From JAPULR01 sp965238215 (lineage in GTDB: Bacteria > Chloroflexota > Dehalococcoidia > Lucifugimonadales > GCA-2712585), in the NCBI GenBank assembly GCA_965238215.1, contig OZ250180.1, positions 1,984,001 through 2,048,000 of the forward strand: a stretch of DNA of 64,000 nucleotides. The letters are read 5' to 3'. Position 1 is the stretch's first letter; the number at the start of each line of letters is the position of its first letter. Of the stretch, positions 17,155 through 25,873 are shown in pieces. Position numbers and translations under genes: made by a program. The notes under the pieces were generated by a model. That model ran no database searches. It was not told the origin of the DNA and worked only from the letters and a program-made list of their open reading frames with translations.

Positions 17155-18822
17155 TTAACTTGAAGGTCGGAAGTCCTCCACCTTCATCTCGATGACGCGC
17201 CGCCCTTTCCAGGAGTTGGTGGAGAGGGAGTAGGCCAGGTCCAGATATCCGGTCTCTGGAATCTCGGTGTCTCCCTGCCGAAAGGCGAAAGCGGTCCAAG
17301 AAGCCCGCCCGTCCCATAGCTTAAGCCGCAGGTGCTGCCCTTCGCTGCCGACTCTAGAGGCTTGCTGAATCTTCATGTGCCGGGCCAGAAAAACGGGTTT
17401 GGGGTTGCCGAAACCGAAAGGTTCAAGAGTGGTAAGGCTCCTGTAAGTCTCGCCCATGAGGTCTGTTGGTTGTGCCTCGGCGTCAATCTTCAACACGCGG
17501 GCGGGTTGGCAGTCGCCCAGAATCTCACGGGCTATGGACGTCAGCTTTGCTCGTAGTTCCTGCAGGTTGGTCCGGCTCATGACGAAACCGGCGGCCATGG
17601 AGTGCCCTCCGAATCGCTGGAACAGCGGGCGGCACTTTTCGAAGGCGGTGATGACATTGAAGGCGGGGATGCTCCGGGCGCTGGCTCGCACCACGTCGCC
17701 ATCGATGGCCATGACCACGGCGGGCTTGTTAAAAGCATCTACCATCCGACTGGCCACCAGCCCCGAGATTCCGGGCGCGAACTCCTCGTCGGCCAGGAGA
17801 ATAATTGGCTCGTCCGTCTTCGCCATGTCCAGCGCCTTCCGGCATGCGGTCTCCGTGTTCCGCTGGCGTTCCTTATTGAAGCCTTCCACTGTTTCGGCCA
17901 AGCTGTGGGCCTCGCTGGCGGAGGCGCTGGTGAGCAGGCGGTAGCTGGAGATGGCGTGCTGAAGACGACCGGCGGCGTTGAGGCGGGGCGCAATTATGAA
18001 TGCTATGGACCCGCTGTCGATGGCGTTGGGAGAGAGTCTGGCGCGGCGGTATAGAGCGTTCAAGCCGGGACTGCGGGTGCTTTGCAGCTGCAGGAGTCCT
18101 GCCTTAACTATGGCCCTGTTTTCGCCTCGGAGAGGCCCCAAGTCGGCGACGGTGCCAATGGCGGCGAGGGCGAGAAGTTCATGGGGCCACTCTTTACCCA
18201 GATGCCGGTAGAGACCCTGCACCAGCTTAAAGGCCAGTCCCGCCCCGGTCAGTTCGTCGAAGGGGTAGACGGAGCCGGGTATCTTGGGATCGATTATTGC
18301 CAGGGCCGGCGGCAGCGTGGGAGGTGGGGTGTGATGGTCGGTGATGATGACGTCCAGACCAAGGTCTGTGGCGAATTCGACCTCCCGGCCGGAGCTGACG
18401 CCACAATCCACGGTGACGATGACGGACACGCCGGAAACCTTGAGGGCCTGGACGGCCTCCATGTTCAGGCCGTGGCCTTCCGCGACGCGATGGGGAATGT
18501 AGGGGGCGACCTGCCCGCCAAGGGCTTCCAATCCTTGGGAGAGGATGGCCGTGGCCGTAACACCATCGGCGTCAAAGTCGCCGAAAACGCCGATGACTTC
18601 GCCCGATTCTATGGCTCGCGAGAGACGCGTCACGGCCGGGGTCATTTGCGGCAGCAGGTTGGGGTCGTGGAAGGGTTCCGCCGGGCCTTGCAGGAAGAAG
18701 TTGACTTCCTCCGGTGTGGAGACGCCGCGGTTGTGGAGCACCTGGGCCACCACCGGTGACAGTCCAACGGCACGGGCGAATGCCGGCGTTGCCGGGGGGT
18801 ACAGCCGCCAAGTTTTATTCAT
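17155..18822 (-). CDS. recJ: Single-stranded-DNA-specific exonuclease RecJ
   Basis: RecJ is a 5'-3' single-strand exonuclease used in recombination and mismatch repair. The DHH phosphoesterase motifs are present: GVFGDFDADGVTATAIL, VIVTVDCGVSSG and the namesake DVIITDHHTPPPTLP. The DHHA1 motif near the C-terminal half reads FGGHSMAAGFVMSR. An OB-like tail ends the protein (LRLKLWDGRASWTAFAFRQG). At 555 residues it is typical of the bacterial family. The downstream end converges with lgt. Confidence 0.95.
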   Translation of the reverse strand: MNKTWRLYPPATPAFARAVGLSPVVAQVLHNRGVSTPEEVNFFLQGPAEPFHDPNLLPQMTPAVTRLSRAIESGEVIGVFGDFDADGVTATAILSQGLEALGGQVAPYIPHRVAEGHGLNMEAVQALKVSGVSVIVTVDCGVSSGREVEFATDLGLDVIITDHHTPPPTLPPALAIIDPKIPGSVYPFDELTGAGLAFKLVQGLYRHLGKEWPHELLALAAIGTVADLGPLRGENRAIVKAGLLQLQSTRSPGLNALYRRARLSPNAIDSGSIAFIIAPRLNAAGRLQHAISSYRLLTSASASEAHSLAETVEGFNKERQRNTETACRKALDMAKTDEPIILLADEEFAPGISGLVASRMVDAFNKPAVVMAIDGDVVRASARSIPAFNVITAFEKCRPLFQRFGGHSMAAGFVMSRTNLQELRAKLTSIAREILGDCQPARVLKIDAEAQPTDLMGETYRSLTTLEPFGFGNPKPVFLARHMKIQQASRVGSEGQHLRLKLWDGRASWTAFAFRQGDTEIPETGYLDLAYSLSTNSWKGRRVIEMKVEDFRPSS

Positions 18823-18844
18823 AAAAGGAAGTATCTGAGTTGCT

Positions 18845-19234
18845 TCACTCTGCTTGTCCTCTCTCGACGTCTGCGCGGCGGGCTACGCCGTTGGGGCCGC
18901 GTCGTCCCGGAGTCACCTCAACGGGCGTAGGAATCAGCCATTCCGCTCCGTGCTTGGTCGCTCCCCGAACTCGGCCCTCCAGGGCCAACTGCCGTACCCT
19001 TCGTTCCGAAATGCCCAACCTGATGGCAGCCTCTCGTACAGTGACGTTGGCAACGTCGGCTGTGGGCTTCTCGGACGCCAAATCAAACTCGATGGGATCT
19101 GACTGCTTCAGTGTGCTCATTTCGTGGATGAGAAAACCGATGACTTGGTCGTCGTCGTCCAACCGCTTGAGGATACGTTCGTCGTGGGTGGGTGTGAAGT
19201 AGCCCTCTCGGAATGCCCACAAAACCTCCAGCAT
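18845..19234 (-). CDS. Helix-turn-helix protein, possible antitoxin
   Basis: This 129-residue protein carries an excisionase/MerR-like helix-turn-helix (VTVREAAIRLGISERRVRQLA) followed by a wing-like GRVRGATKHGAEWLIP. The ATG at 19234 is supported by AAGGAG about 4 bases upstream; an internal Met at 19120 is an alternative. The N-terminal 60 residues are acidic (LKRLDDDDQVIGFLI). It lies directly downstream of a toxin-like remnant on the same strand, which suggests it was the antitoxin or regulator of that module. Function beyond DNA binding is inference. Confidence 0.75.
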   Translation of the reverse strand: MLEVLWAFREGYFTPTHDERILKRLDDDDQVIGFLIHEMSTLKQSDPIEFDLASEKPTADVANVTVREAAIRLGISERRVRQLALEGRVRGATKHGAEWLIPTPVEVTPGRRGPNGVARRADVERGQAE

Positions 19235-19275
19235 GTCTCCTTCTGCGTCTTACCAAACTGACACCTTTTCAGTAG

Positions 19276-19467
19276 TCATGGCTGGCCTCCTTTGATTTTA
19301 CGGTCAAGGTAGCTTGTGAGGATGAAGGAGTAGCTTTTTGACTTTTTCACTACCGGGCAGAGATAGCGGCTCTTGCATCGCAGGTCTGGGTATAGTCGGT
19401 AGTACAGCCGGACCGTAGGATCGGAACTAGACGGGCGTATCACGTCGGGCATTGCAAAGGTTAACAT
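19276..19467 (-). pseudogene. Remnant of a PBECR-like nuclease toxin
   Basis: This 63-residue frame resembles the C-terminal part of proteins I associate with the PBECR (Barnase-EndoU-colicin E5-like) fold. It has a PDVIRPSSSDPTVRLYYRLY segment, a KSRYLCPVVKK strand and an SFILTSYLDRKIKGG end. The family is normally about twice as long. The missing N-terminal half would have to lie in the 110 bases before fabF ends, where the frame offers no credible start, so the gene appears truncated. With the HTH gene downstream it may be the relic of a toxin-antitoxin module. Confidence 0.5.
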
Positions 19468-19581
19468 TCGCTGTGTGCAATGCCTGTTTCCTCGGCATAC
19501 CCGCCGCTGCGGTGGTACTTTGAGGCTCCGCTAGGAATTTGCAGGCACGGATTCCCGTTCTGGGGGCGCAGTTGGCGGGAT

Positions 19582-20838
19582 CTAGAGGTTTTCGGCTTGG
19601 GTGAAAACCAGCACGGAGTTGTGGCCACCGAAGCCGAAGGAGTTGCTAACCACGGCTCGAATGCTCCTGGAGCGGGCCGACTCGGGCGTGTAATCCAAGT
19701 CGCAGTCAACGTCGGGACTCTCCAGGTTGATGGTGGGCGGCACGACGTCTTCCCTCAAAGCCAGAACGCAGATGCCTGCTTCTACGGCGCCCCCGGCGCC
19801 GAGAAGATGGCCCGTCATCGACTTGGTGGAGCTTATGGAGACCCGGTAGGCATCCTCTCCCAGGGCGAGCTTGATGGCGAGGGTCTCCTGCCTGTCGTTG
19901 AGAGGAGTGGAGGTGCCGTGGGCGTTTACGTAGTCCACTTCGGAGGGTTCCATTGAGGCTCTCCGTAGGGCGAGCTTTACCGCGTTGGCGGCACTTTCGC
20001 CGGTTTCGGAGGGCTCGGTGACGTGGAAGGCGTCGGAGGTTGATGCGTAGCCCGCCAGTTCCGCCAGGGGTTGCACACCGCGCCGGAGGACACTGTCGTG
20101 GCTCTCGAGCACCAGAATTCCGGCGCCTTCTCCGATAACGAAGCCATCCCGCTCGGCGTCGAAGGGGCGGCTGGCTTTTTGCGGGTCGTCGTTACGCCTG
20201 GAGAGGGCCCGCATGTTGCCGAAACCTGCCACGGCGATGGGGCAAATTGGAGCCTCGCTACCGCCTGCCAACACTACGTCCATCTCGCCCCGGGCTATTA
20301 GGCCTGCGGCGGCGCCGATAGCGTCGGCCCCGCTGGAGCAGGATGATACGGTGCAGAAGTTGGGGCCGAGGGCGCCTGTCATCATCGACAGGTGGGCTGC
20401 GGCCATGTCGCCAAGCATCATGGGAATCAGGAAGGGCGAAACCCGTCGAGGACCGCGGTTGGACAGGACGCTCTGTTGGCTAGAAAGGGTGAGAATTCCG
20501 CCGATGCCGCTGCCCACCAGGACCGACATGCGGTATCTATTGACATGGTTGTTGTTATTCAGGTCGGCTTGGGCCAGCGCCTCTTGGGCGGCGGCGGCGG
20601 CGAACTGGGTGAACCGGTCCGTGTGGCGGGCCTGCTTCCTGTCCATGTGGGCCTGAGGGTCGAACCCCTTCACCTCGGCGGCAATTTGGGTGCTGAAACC
20701 GGCAGGGTCAAAGGCGGAAATCCGGTCGACGCCGGACATGCCCGACTTGATGCCTTCCCAGGTAGAGGGTGCGTCGAGGCCCTGGGGGCTGACGATCCCC
20801 AATCCGGTAACGAATACACGGTTTCGTTCGCTAGCCAT
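19582..20838 (-). CDS. fabF: Beta-ketoacyl-ACP synthase II
   Basis: FabF condenses malonyl-ACP with acyl-ACP in fatty acid elongation. It has the thiolase fold with the active-site cysteine in FCTVSSCSSGADAIGAA, the first catalytic histidine in YVNAHGTSTPLNDRQE and the second in STKSMTGHLLGAGGAVEAG. The C-terminal SNSFGFGGHNSVLVF is typical. At 418 residues it is full length. It stands alone, without acpP or fabG nearby, which is unusual because these commonly cluster. Confidence 0.95.
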   Translation of the reverse strand: MASERNRVFVTGLGIVSPQGLDAPSTWEGIKSGMSGVDRISAFDPAGFSTQIAAEVKGFDPQAHMDRKQARHTDRFTQFAAAAAQEALAQADLNNNNHVNRYRMSVLVGSGIGGILTLSSQQSVLSNRGPRRVSPFLIPMMLGDMAAAHLSMMTGALGPNFCTVSSCSSGADAIGAAAGLIARGEMDVVLAGGSEAPICPIAVAGFGNMRALSRRNDDPQKASRPFDAERDGFVIGEGAGILVLESHDSVLRRGVQPLAELAGYASTSDAFHVTEPSETGESAANAVKLALRRASMEPSEVDYVNAHGTSTPLNDRQETLAIKLALGEDAYRVSISSTKSMTGHLLGAGGAVEAGICVLALREDVVPPTINLESPDVDCDLDYTPESARSRSIRAVVSNSFGFGGHNSVLVFTQAENL

Positions 20839-20919
20839 TTAACGCAACAATCATAGTCGTAATGGGCGCCCCTTGTTCGCGGATCGGGACGGCGAGGGCG
20901 GCGGGATCCCTGCCGGAGC

Positions 20920-22542
20920 TTACTCCTGGCTAGCCGCCTTCGGCTGGGCTATTTTCAGGGAGTTGCTAGTGAGAATGCGATTCTTGGAGGAGTCCAAGCG
21001 GTCCTTGATGGCCTCCCCGAACTCGTTTACCCGGTTGGAGATGGAACCCTTGAACTCCTTGCTGGTGGCAGCGAGTTCTTTGCGGTGGTAGGTGAGCCTT
21101 CCGGAAAGCTCCTCCCCCTTGGAGGCCAGCCGGATACGATACCGCTCGACGAGGCGGAAGAGCCGGGCGTAGAGATTGTCCACGGGGTTGAGCTTGGAGT
21201 GGAACTTGTTGAAGATGCGGCGGGACTCTTCCATGCCCCAGCGGTGGTCCTGGAACACGAACTGGCGGCCAGTGTAGAGGTGATAGGGACGCATCTCTCC
21301 TTCGCCGAGAACCTCTCCGTTGGCGTCCAAGGGCACCAGGTCGGTCCAATTGGAGGTGGCGGGCAGGGGTGTTAGCAGATTGGCCGTCTGATACCGGCTA
21401 ATCTGGGATACCCACTCGGCCATCTCCATTATGCTCTCTTCCGTATCGTAGGGGAGGCCGATTATGGTCATGGCGACGATGCTGAATCCCATCTCGTTCA
21501 GGCTGATGAGGTCCTTGTACACCTGACCCGGGTCCTGTCGCTTGTTGACCAGTTCGAGATTCTTGGCGTCGGAGGATTCCACGCCCACGTAGAGCATCTC
21601 CATGCCGATCTCGCGGAGAGCGTGGGAGAGCTCCGGGTCTTGGCCTATCTCCGCGCGGGTCTGGCAGATGAGGTACATATCGTCGGAGTAGCCCTTCCAC
21701 CCCTTGATGCGCTCCAGCCGCTCGTTTCGGTACTTGACGGCCCGGAGGGGCGGCGGGTGAAGGTCGTCGGAAAGAAATACGCTGAATCTACCACCCCTGT
21801 TGGTGTGAATGAGCCCGTCGGCGGCCATCTCTTGGAGTTGGGCCAGCCGCTTCAGTTCTATTTCCCGCTTGACCATTCGATAGCCCAGGAATTGCTGAAT
21901 GACTTGGCAGTAGGTGCAATTCTCCGTGCAGCCTCGCACGGTCTCCATTACGCCGCCTACCAAAGGCTTGGAGGAAGTCAGGTCGCGAATGGAGTGGAAG
22001 TCTGGTAGTTCCACCAGGTCCGGAGGTATGACGCCGACGCGCCGGGTCTGAGTGGTGTGACTCTCCACCTGGTAGGTGATGCCGGGAATCTTGGCCAGGC
22101 ACTTGTCGCGCTCGTCCCCTTCAAAAGTGAGGAGAACGTCCAGAAGCTGACCAATGATATCTTCCCCTTCCCGCTGTACGATGACATCGAACTTGCCTTC
22201 GCGGAAAGCTTCGTCCGGGAGGGGGCCCATGTGGGGCCCGCCGCCGACTGTGATGATATCGGGGTGGAACTCCTTGGCCATACGGCCTATTTCGTAGCCG
22301 CGGGGAACCTCGTTGATGAGGGCGGAAATCAGGAGGACGTCTACCCCCTCCAAGTCCTTATCGGGGTCGATCTTGCCGCTGCGGTCTTCGAACCAGATAT
22401 CCCGCTCGTAAAGGTAGGGACCATCCCACTGGGCCAGGGCGCCGGAAAGGAAGAGCATACCCTGCCTGGGAATGGCAACGTACTCGAAGTTGCCGCCCGG
22501 GGACCTGGGTTGTACTAAGACTACTCTTTTAATTCGAGACAC
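20920..22542 (-). CDS. B12-binding-domain radical SAM protein
   Basis: This 540-residue enzyme has an N-terminal cobalamin-binding-like domain (about 8-150, including DVLLISALINEVPRGYEIG and IITVGGGPHMGPLPDEAF). A radical SAM domain follows, with the 4Fe-4S motif CTENCTYC within ETVRGCTENCTYCQVI. The C-terminal 80 residues are helical and basic. Relatives include methyltransferases and hopanoid or bacteriochlorophyll enzymes, but the substrate here cannot be read. GTG 22542 has GGAGG 8 bases upstream, set in an inverted repeat at 22544-22555. It follows an unrelated gene and has no obvious pathway partner. Confidence 0.9.
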   Translation of the reverse strand: MSRIKRVVLVQPRSPGGNFEYVAIPRQGMLFLSGALAQWDGPYLYERDIWFEDRSGKIDPDKDLEGVDVLLISALINEVPRGYEIGRMAKEFHPDIITVGGGPHMGPLPDEAFREGKFDVIVQREGEDIIGQLLDVLLTFEGDERDKCLAKIPGITYQVESHTTQTRRVGVIPPDLVELPDFHSIRDLTSSKPLVGGVMETVRGCTENCTYCQVIQQFLGYRMVKREIELKRLAQLQEMAADGLIHTNRGGRFSVFLSDDLHPPPLRAVKYRNERLERIKGWKGYSDDMYLICQTRAEIGQDPELSHALREIGMEMLYVGVESSDAKNLELVNKRQDPGQVYKDLISLNEMGFSIVAMTIIGLPYDTEESIMEMAEWVSQISRYQTANLLTPLPATSNWTDLVPLDANGEVLGEGEMRPYHLYTGRQFVFQDHRWGMEESRRIFNKFHSKLNPVDNLYARLFRLVERYRIRLASKGEELSGRLTYHRKELAATSKEFKGSISNRVNEFGEAIKDRLDSSKNRILTSNSLKIAQPKAASQE

Positions 22543-22841
22543 TGGAGGAACCTCCGGTTATCCTTGTGTGTTGTATTGGGAAGGGGATGTTTTCCCCATA
22601 GGAAAGGGCGACTTTTCGCCTAATGCTTGGCGTATTATACAGGTAGGAAGGGCTCAATGAAATAGGCGACCTTTGCTACTGGCTGTTGGTCGAGCAGCTC
22701 ATGTCAATGGAAGGTTGTCTACGCCACTTTAATGGTGATGGAATCGTCAGACGGCTTACGGTATCATATTTTGTGTCAAGTTTCCACAGATAGATGAGTT
22801 GACCCTCTTCTCGATGCGCGAGCCGATTCTTATGTGAGGCA
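22543..22841. other. Intergenic region between divergent radical SAM and mtaB genes
   Basis: About 300 bases separate the two divergently transcribed genes. The only clear structure is the GGAGGAACCTCC inverted repeat at 22544-22555, which contains the Shine-Dalgarno of the radical SAM gene. An AT-rich stretch around 22750-22790 could hold the mtaB promoter, but no -35/-10 pair is convincing. Confidence 0.4.
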
Positions 22842-24140
22842 GTGATTTTGACCGGCGTATTGAATAGCGGCGCCGTGGCCATCGAAACCCACGGCTGCAA
22901 GCTGAACCAGGCTGATAGCCAAGCCCTGGCCCGCCGGTTCGTTTCGGCGGGCTATCGAATAGTTTCGCTTGCCGACGGGCCGGATATCTACGTGCTCAAC
23001 TCCTGCACGGTTACCCACGTAGCCGACGCCAAGGCGAGGCAGGCTCTCCGCGCCGCCCGCCGCAGGAACCCGGCCATGACGGTGGTGGCCACTGGCTGCT
23101 ACGCTCAAAGGGCGCCGGAGCAACTCAAGCGCATCGTCGGGGTGGACCTGGTGATGGGCAACTTCGAAAAGTCGCAAATTGTGGCGCAGGTACAGCGTAT
23201 TCGGACCGTCAAGACCATGTCTTGCGCTGAAGGTGCAGAGGATGCCGTTGCCCAGGAAAGCCTGGGACGAACCCGCGCCATGGTGAAGATTCAGGAGGGG
23301 TGCAACCAGGTTTGCGCCTACTGTATCGTGCCTAAGGTGAGGGGTCGGGAGCGCAGCATTCCGCCCGATGAGCTGGTTAAGGCGGTGGATCGGCGGGTGC
23401 AGATAGGATTCAAGGAGGTGGCGCTTACGGGCACCCAGTTGGGTTCTTACGGCTTCGACCTTCCCAAGGACGGCGGGCTAAGGGACCTCGTCGGGAGGAT
23501 TCTGGCGGAAACCAGCGTCGAGCGGCTGAGGGTGTCTTCTCTCCAGCCCCAGGAAATTACACCCGCTCTACTTGACATGTGGCAGGACTCCAGGCTTTGC
23601 CCTCATTTCCACATGCCTTTACAGAGTGGCAGCGACGCTGTATTGCGCCGCATGCGACGGCGATACGCCGCCGAGGAGTACCGTCGGACGGCTTCAAGAA
23701 TCTACGAGACCATTCCCCACGCCTCTATTACGGCGGACGTCATTGTGGGTTTTCCGGGAGAGACGGAGGAGGACCACCGGCGGAGCTTGGAATTGTGCAT
23801 GGGGGTGGACCTTGCCGGAATACACGTATTCCCCTATTCGGTGCGGCCGGGCACCAGTGCGGCACACATGGGCCCGATGACGCCGCCCCGTTTGAAACAG
23901 CGACGGAAGAACGAGATGTTGACTATGGCGCGCGGGAAGGCGTCGGATTATCGACGTAGGGCGCTGGGGAGTGTGCGTCCTGTTTTGTGGGAGCGGGAGG
24001 TAAGGTCGGGTGTGCTCGGTGGATTAACGGACAACTACCTGAGGGTGGAGGCTTCGTTGGCTGCGTCAATGGTGAATGAAATAAGTAGGGTGCGCCTAAT
24101 GGAGGTGAGGGGAGACGTGGTGATGGCGGAAGCGATCTGA
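22842..24140 (+). CDS. mtaB: tRNA t6A37 methylthiotransferase MtaB
   Basis: MtaB is a radical SAM enzyme that adds a methylthio group to t6A37 of certain tRNAs. The N-terminal UPF0004 domain carries cysteines in ETHGCKLNQADSQ, LNSCTVTHVAD and VVATGCYAQR for one Fe-S cluster. The radical SAM motif is EGCNQVCAYCIVPKVRGRER. A TRAM-like end follows. At 432 residues it matches MtaB rather than the longer MiaB. The start is GTG 22842 or TTG 22848, both just after GAGG. It ends in a region shared with the opposing hydrolase gene. Confidence 0.93.
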   Translation: MILTGVLNSGAVAIETHGCKLNQADSQALARRFVSAGYRIVSLADGPDIYVLNSCTVTHVADAKARQALRAARRRNPAMTVVATGCYAQRAPEQLKRIVGVDLVMGNFEKSQIVAQVQRIRTVKTMSCAEGAEDAVAQESLGRTRAMVKIQEGCNQVCAYCIVPKVRGRERSIPPDELVKAVDRRVQIGFKEVALTGTQLGSYGFDLPKDGGLRDLVGRILAETSVERLRVSSLQPQEITPALLDMWQDSRLCPHFHMPLQSGSDAVLRRMRRRYAAEEYRRTASRIYETIPHASITADVIVGFPGETEEDHRRSLELCMGVDLAGIHVFPYSVRPGTSAAHMGPMTPPRLKQRRKNEMLTMARGKASDYRRRALGSVRPVLWEREVRSGVLGGLTDNYLRVEASLAASMVNEISRVRLMEVRGDVVMAEAI

Positions 24141-24199
24141 GCGGAGCGAAGACTCCTTTGTCCTGAGCCGTCGAAATTTGTTTGCTATGGGCATACGTG

Positions 24200-24235
24200 T
24201 TGCGGGCTCGGCATCGAAGGACGCCGAGCCCGCAA
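24200..24235. terminator. Bidirectional terminator-like hairpin between mtaB and the MBL-fold gene
   Basis: A perfect 13-bp stem (TTGCGGGCTCGGC at 24200-24212 against GCCGAGCCCGCAA at 24223-24235) with a 10-base loop lies between two converging genes. A long U-tract is missing on either strand, so it may work as a weak or factor-assisted terminator. Confidence 0.65.
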
Positions 24236-24265
24236 TTGTAGGCTAGCCGTGATTTAGGCGAAGGT

Positions 24266-25096
24266 CTACAACTCTACGGGTCTCAGGAAGATCTTTCCAT
24301 TGTAGTTTTCGAGGTAGCCGGCCTTACGGTCCGTGCCATGGGAGAAAATTATCAGCCAGCCTTCTTTCTCCGCCCGTCCCAGCATTTCGCGTTTCTGCTC
24401 GAGGGTCTCCTCCGGGAACTGGTCGAAGGAGGGGATTGAGGCCAGGTCCAGGTGGTGGGCCGTGGGGACCAGGTCTCCAAGGAAGGCCACGCGTTCGCCC
24501 CCGTGGTTCAGGGTCACAATCTGATGTCCCCGGGCGGGCCCGTTGGTCATGGTGACGGAGAGACCTGGCATTATCTCGTAGTCGCCGTCCATGAGTTCCA
24601 ACTGGTCCCACTCTGCGATTGGTTTGAAGTTGTTTTCGAAGTAAACGTTGCGAAACCTTTCGCTGGGACTACTGGCCTCTTCCCAGCAGGAGCGCTGGAC
24701 GAAGTGGGTGGCTTTGGGGAAGGTGGGTATCAAGTCTCCGGTGCGGTCCAGCTTGGTGCATCCCCCACAGTGGTCAAAATGAAGATTGGTAAGTATTACT
24801 ATGTCTACCTGATTGGGGGCCACTCCCATGCTCTTGAGGCTCTTGGTGAGTTTGCTAGGCCCCAATCCGTACTGTCCTCTCATCCCATCCATCTCCTTGG
24901 ATCCCACACCGGTGTCTACAACTATGTTCTTGCCCGCTAGCTGAATGAGCAGGCAGTTGAGGTTCAGGGTCATTCGGTTCTTTCTATCGATTGTAATCCG
25001 GTTCTCCCAAACAGTCTTGGGTAGATGACCAAACATACAACCGCCATCACGTTTGATGGTTCCATCGGTAAGCAGTTTTATGGATGTTGTCATCAT
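24266..25096 (-). CDS. Metallo-beta-lactamase-fold hydrolase
   Basis: This 276-residue MBL-fold hydrolase has the zinc-binding motif NLHFDHCGG (HxHxDH-like, with Asn-Leu-His replacing the first His pair), later metal ligands in GPARGHQIVTL, VAFLGDLVPTAHH and IIFSHGTDRK. The N-terminal VVDTGVGSKEMDG fits family members acting on lactones or other esters. The HxHxDH motif has lost its first His (NLHFDH), which may alter metal binding. Two adjacent ATG codons start it; GGAG lies about 15 bases upstream. Its divergent neighbour across 365 bases is a VOC-fold protein. Confidence 0.88.
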   Translation of the reverse strand: MMTTSIKLLTDGTIKRDGGCMFGHLPKTVWENRITIDRKNRMTLNLNCLLIQLAGKNIVVDTGVGSKEMDGMRGQYGLGPSKLTKSLKSMGVAPNQVDIVILTNLHFDHCGGCTKLDRTGDLIPTFPKATHFVQRSCWEEASSPSERFRNVYFENNFKPIAEWDQLELMDGDYEIMPGLSVTMTNGPARGHQIVTLNHGGERVAFLGDLVPTAHHLDLASIPSFDQFPEETLEQKREMLGRAEKEGWLIIFSHGTDRKAGYLENYNGKIFLRPVEL

Positions 25097-25461
25097 GGTA
25101 TTTAACGTCGACTCCTTTATTCAGATGGTTTATTGGACTAAGCCGCAAAAAACTAGAGGGTTCCAACTGACGCCGTATTTCCCCAGTCATCGTCAAAATT
25201 CATCCTCACCTCCTAAGCAGGAATTCCAGCGTCGTGGGTAGAAAAAATTGCTCTAGGGGATAGGCCCGCAACGAAAGGAGTCCCAGGTGGTCGTTGGCTG
25301 CGCCGTTCGCAGATTCACCAGGCGCCCTGTACGGAATCGGTCTGCGCTGGTAAACTACTGATATCAAGTAACATAATTCTAGTTACCGAATTTGTCAAGT
25401 AAAAATCAAGAATAATTCGAACTTAGTTTGAGATAATTTGTGTGTTTTAGGAGGTCTTGAT
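25097..25461. promoter_or_regulatory. Divergent intergenic region with palindromic operator-like site
   Basis: This 365-base region between divergent genes becomes AT-rich near the VOC gene. At 25368-25386 lies an inverted repeat GTAAC-N9-GTTAC (GTAACATAATTCTAGTTAC), the size and symmetry expected for a dimeric repressor. It is followed by TTGTCA at about 25390, which could be a -35 element, although the -10 is not clear. No open frame looks coding. Confidence 0.4.
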
Positions 25462-25851
25462 ATGAAGATTAGCGGCTTCGACCACCTAGTGCTTCGAGTT
25501 GACGACCTGGATTCGGCTCTGTCCTTCTATACTGAGGCGTTGGGGTTGGAACCTCTTCGTGTTGATGAATTCCGCCGTGGCGAGGTTCCCTTTCCTTCGG
25601 TGCGAATTGCAGCAGACTCTCTGATAGACCTGGTACCTAAAGCCCGTGTGCCGGGATCCAATAACGTGGACCATTTTTGTCTGGTGGTGGAGGGGGACCT
25701 GGACGGTTTGGCGTCAGAGCTTCAGGCCCGTGGTGTGGAGGTGACGGGGGAGTCGGGCCGAAGGTGGGGCGCTCACGGCTGGGGAAACTCCATCTACGTG
25801 TCAGACCCGGAAGGAAACACTATCGAACTGAAGAGCTATTCAGAGAATTAG
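25462..25851 (+). CDS. VOC (glyoxalase/dioxygenase-like) superfamily protein
   Basis: This 129-residue protein has the two beta-alpha-beta-beta-beta repeats of the vicinal oxygen chelate fold. It begins ISGFDHLVLRVDDLDSALSF and ends VSDPEGNTIELKSY, with metal-type residues in DHLVL, DHFCLVVEGDL and the final TIELKSY. Family members are glyoxalases, extradiol dioxygenases or resistance proteins; the substrate cannot be told. AGGAGG 8-9 bases before the ATG at 25462 fixes the start, excluding the upstream frame from 25438. Confidence 0.92.
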   Translation: MKISGFDHLVLRVDDLDSALSFYTEALGLEPLRVDEFRRGEVPFPSVRIAADSLIDLVPKARVPGSNNVDHFCLVVEGDLDGLASELQARGVEVTGESGRRWGAHGWGNSIYVSDPEGNTIELKSYSEN

Positions 25852-25873
25852 TCTCACGCCTTCGGAGGCAGGA

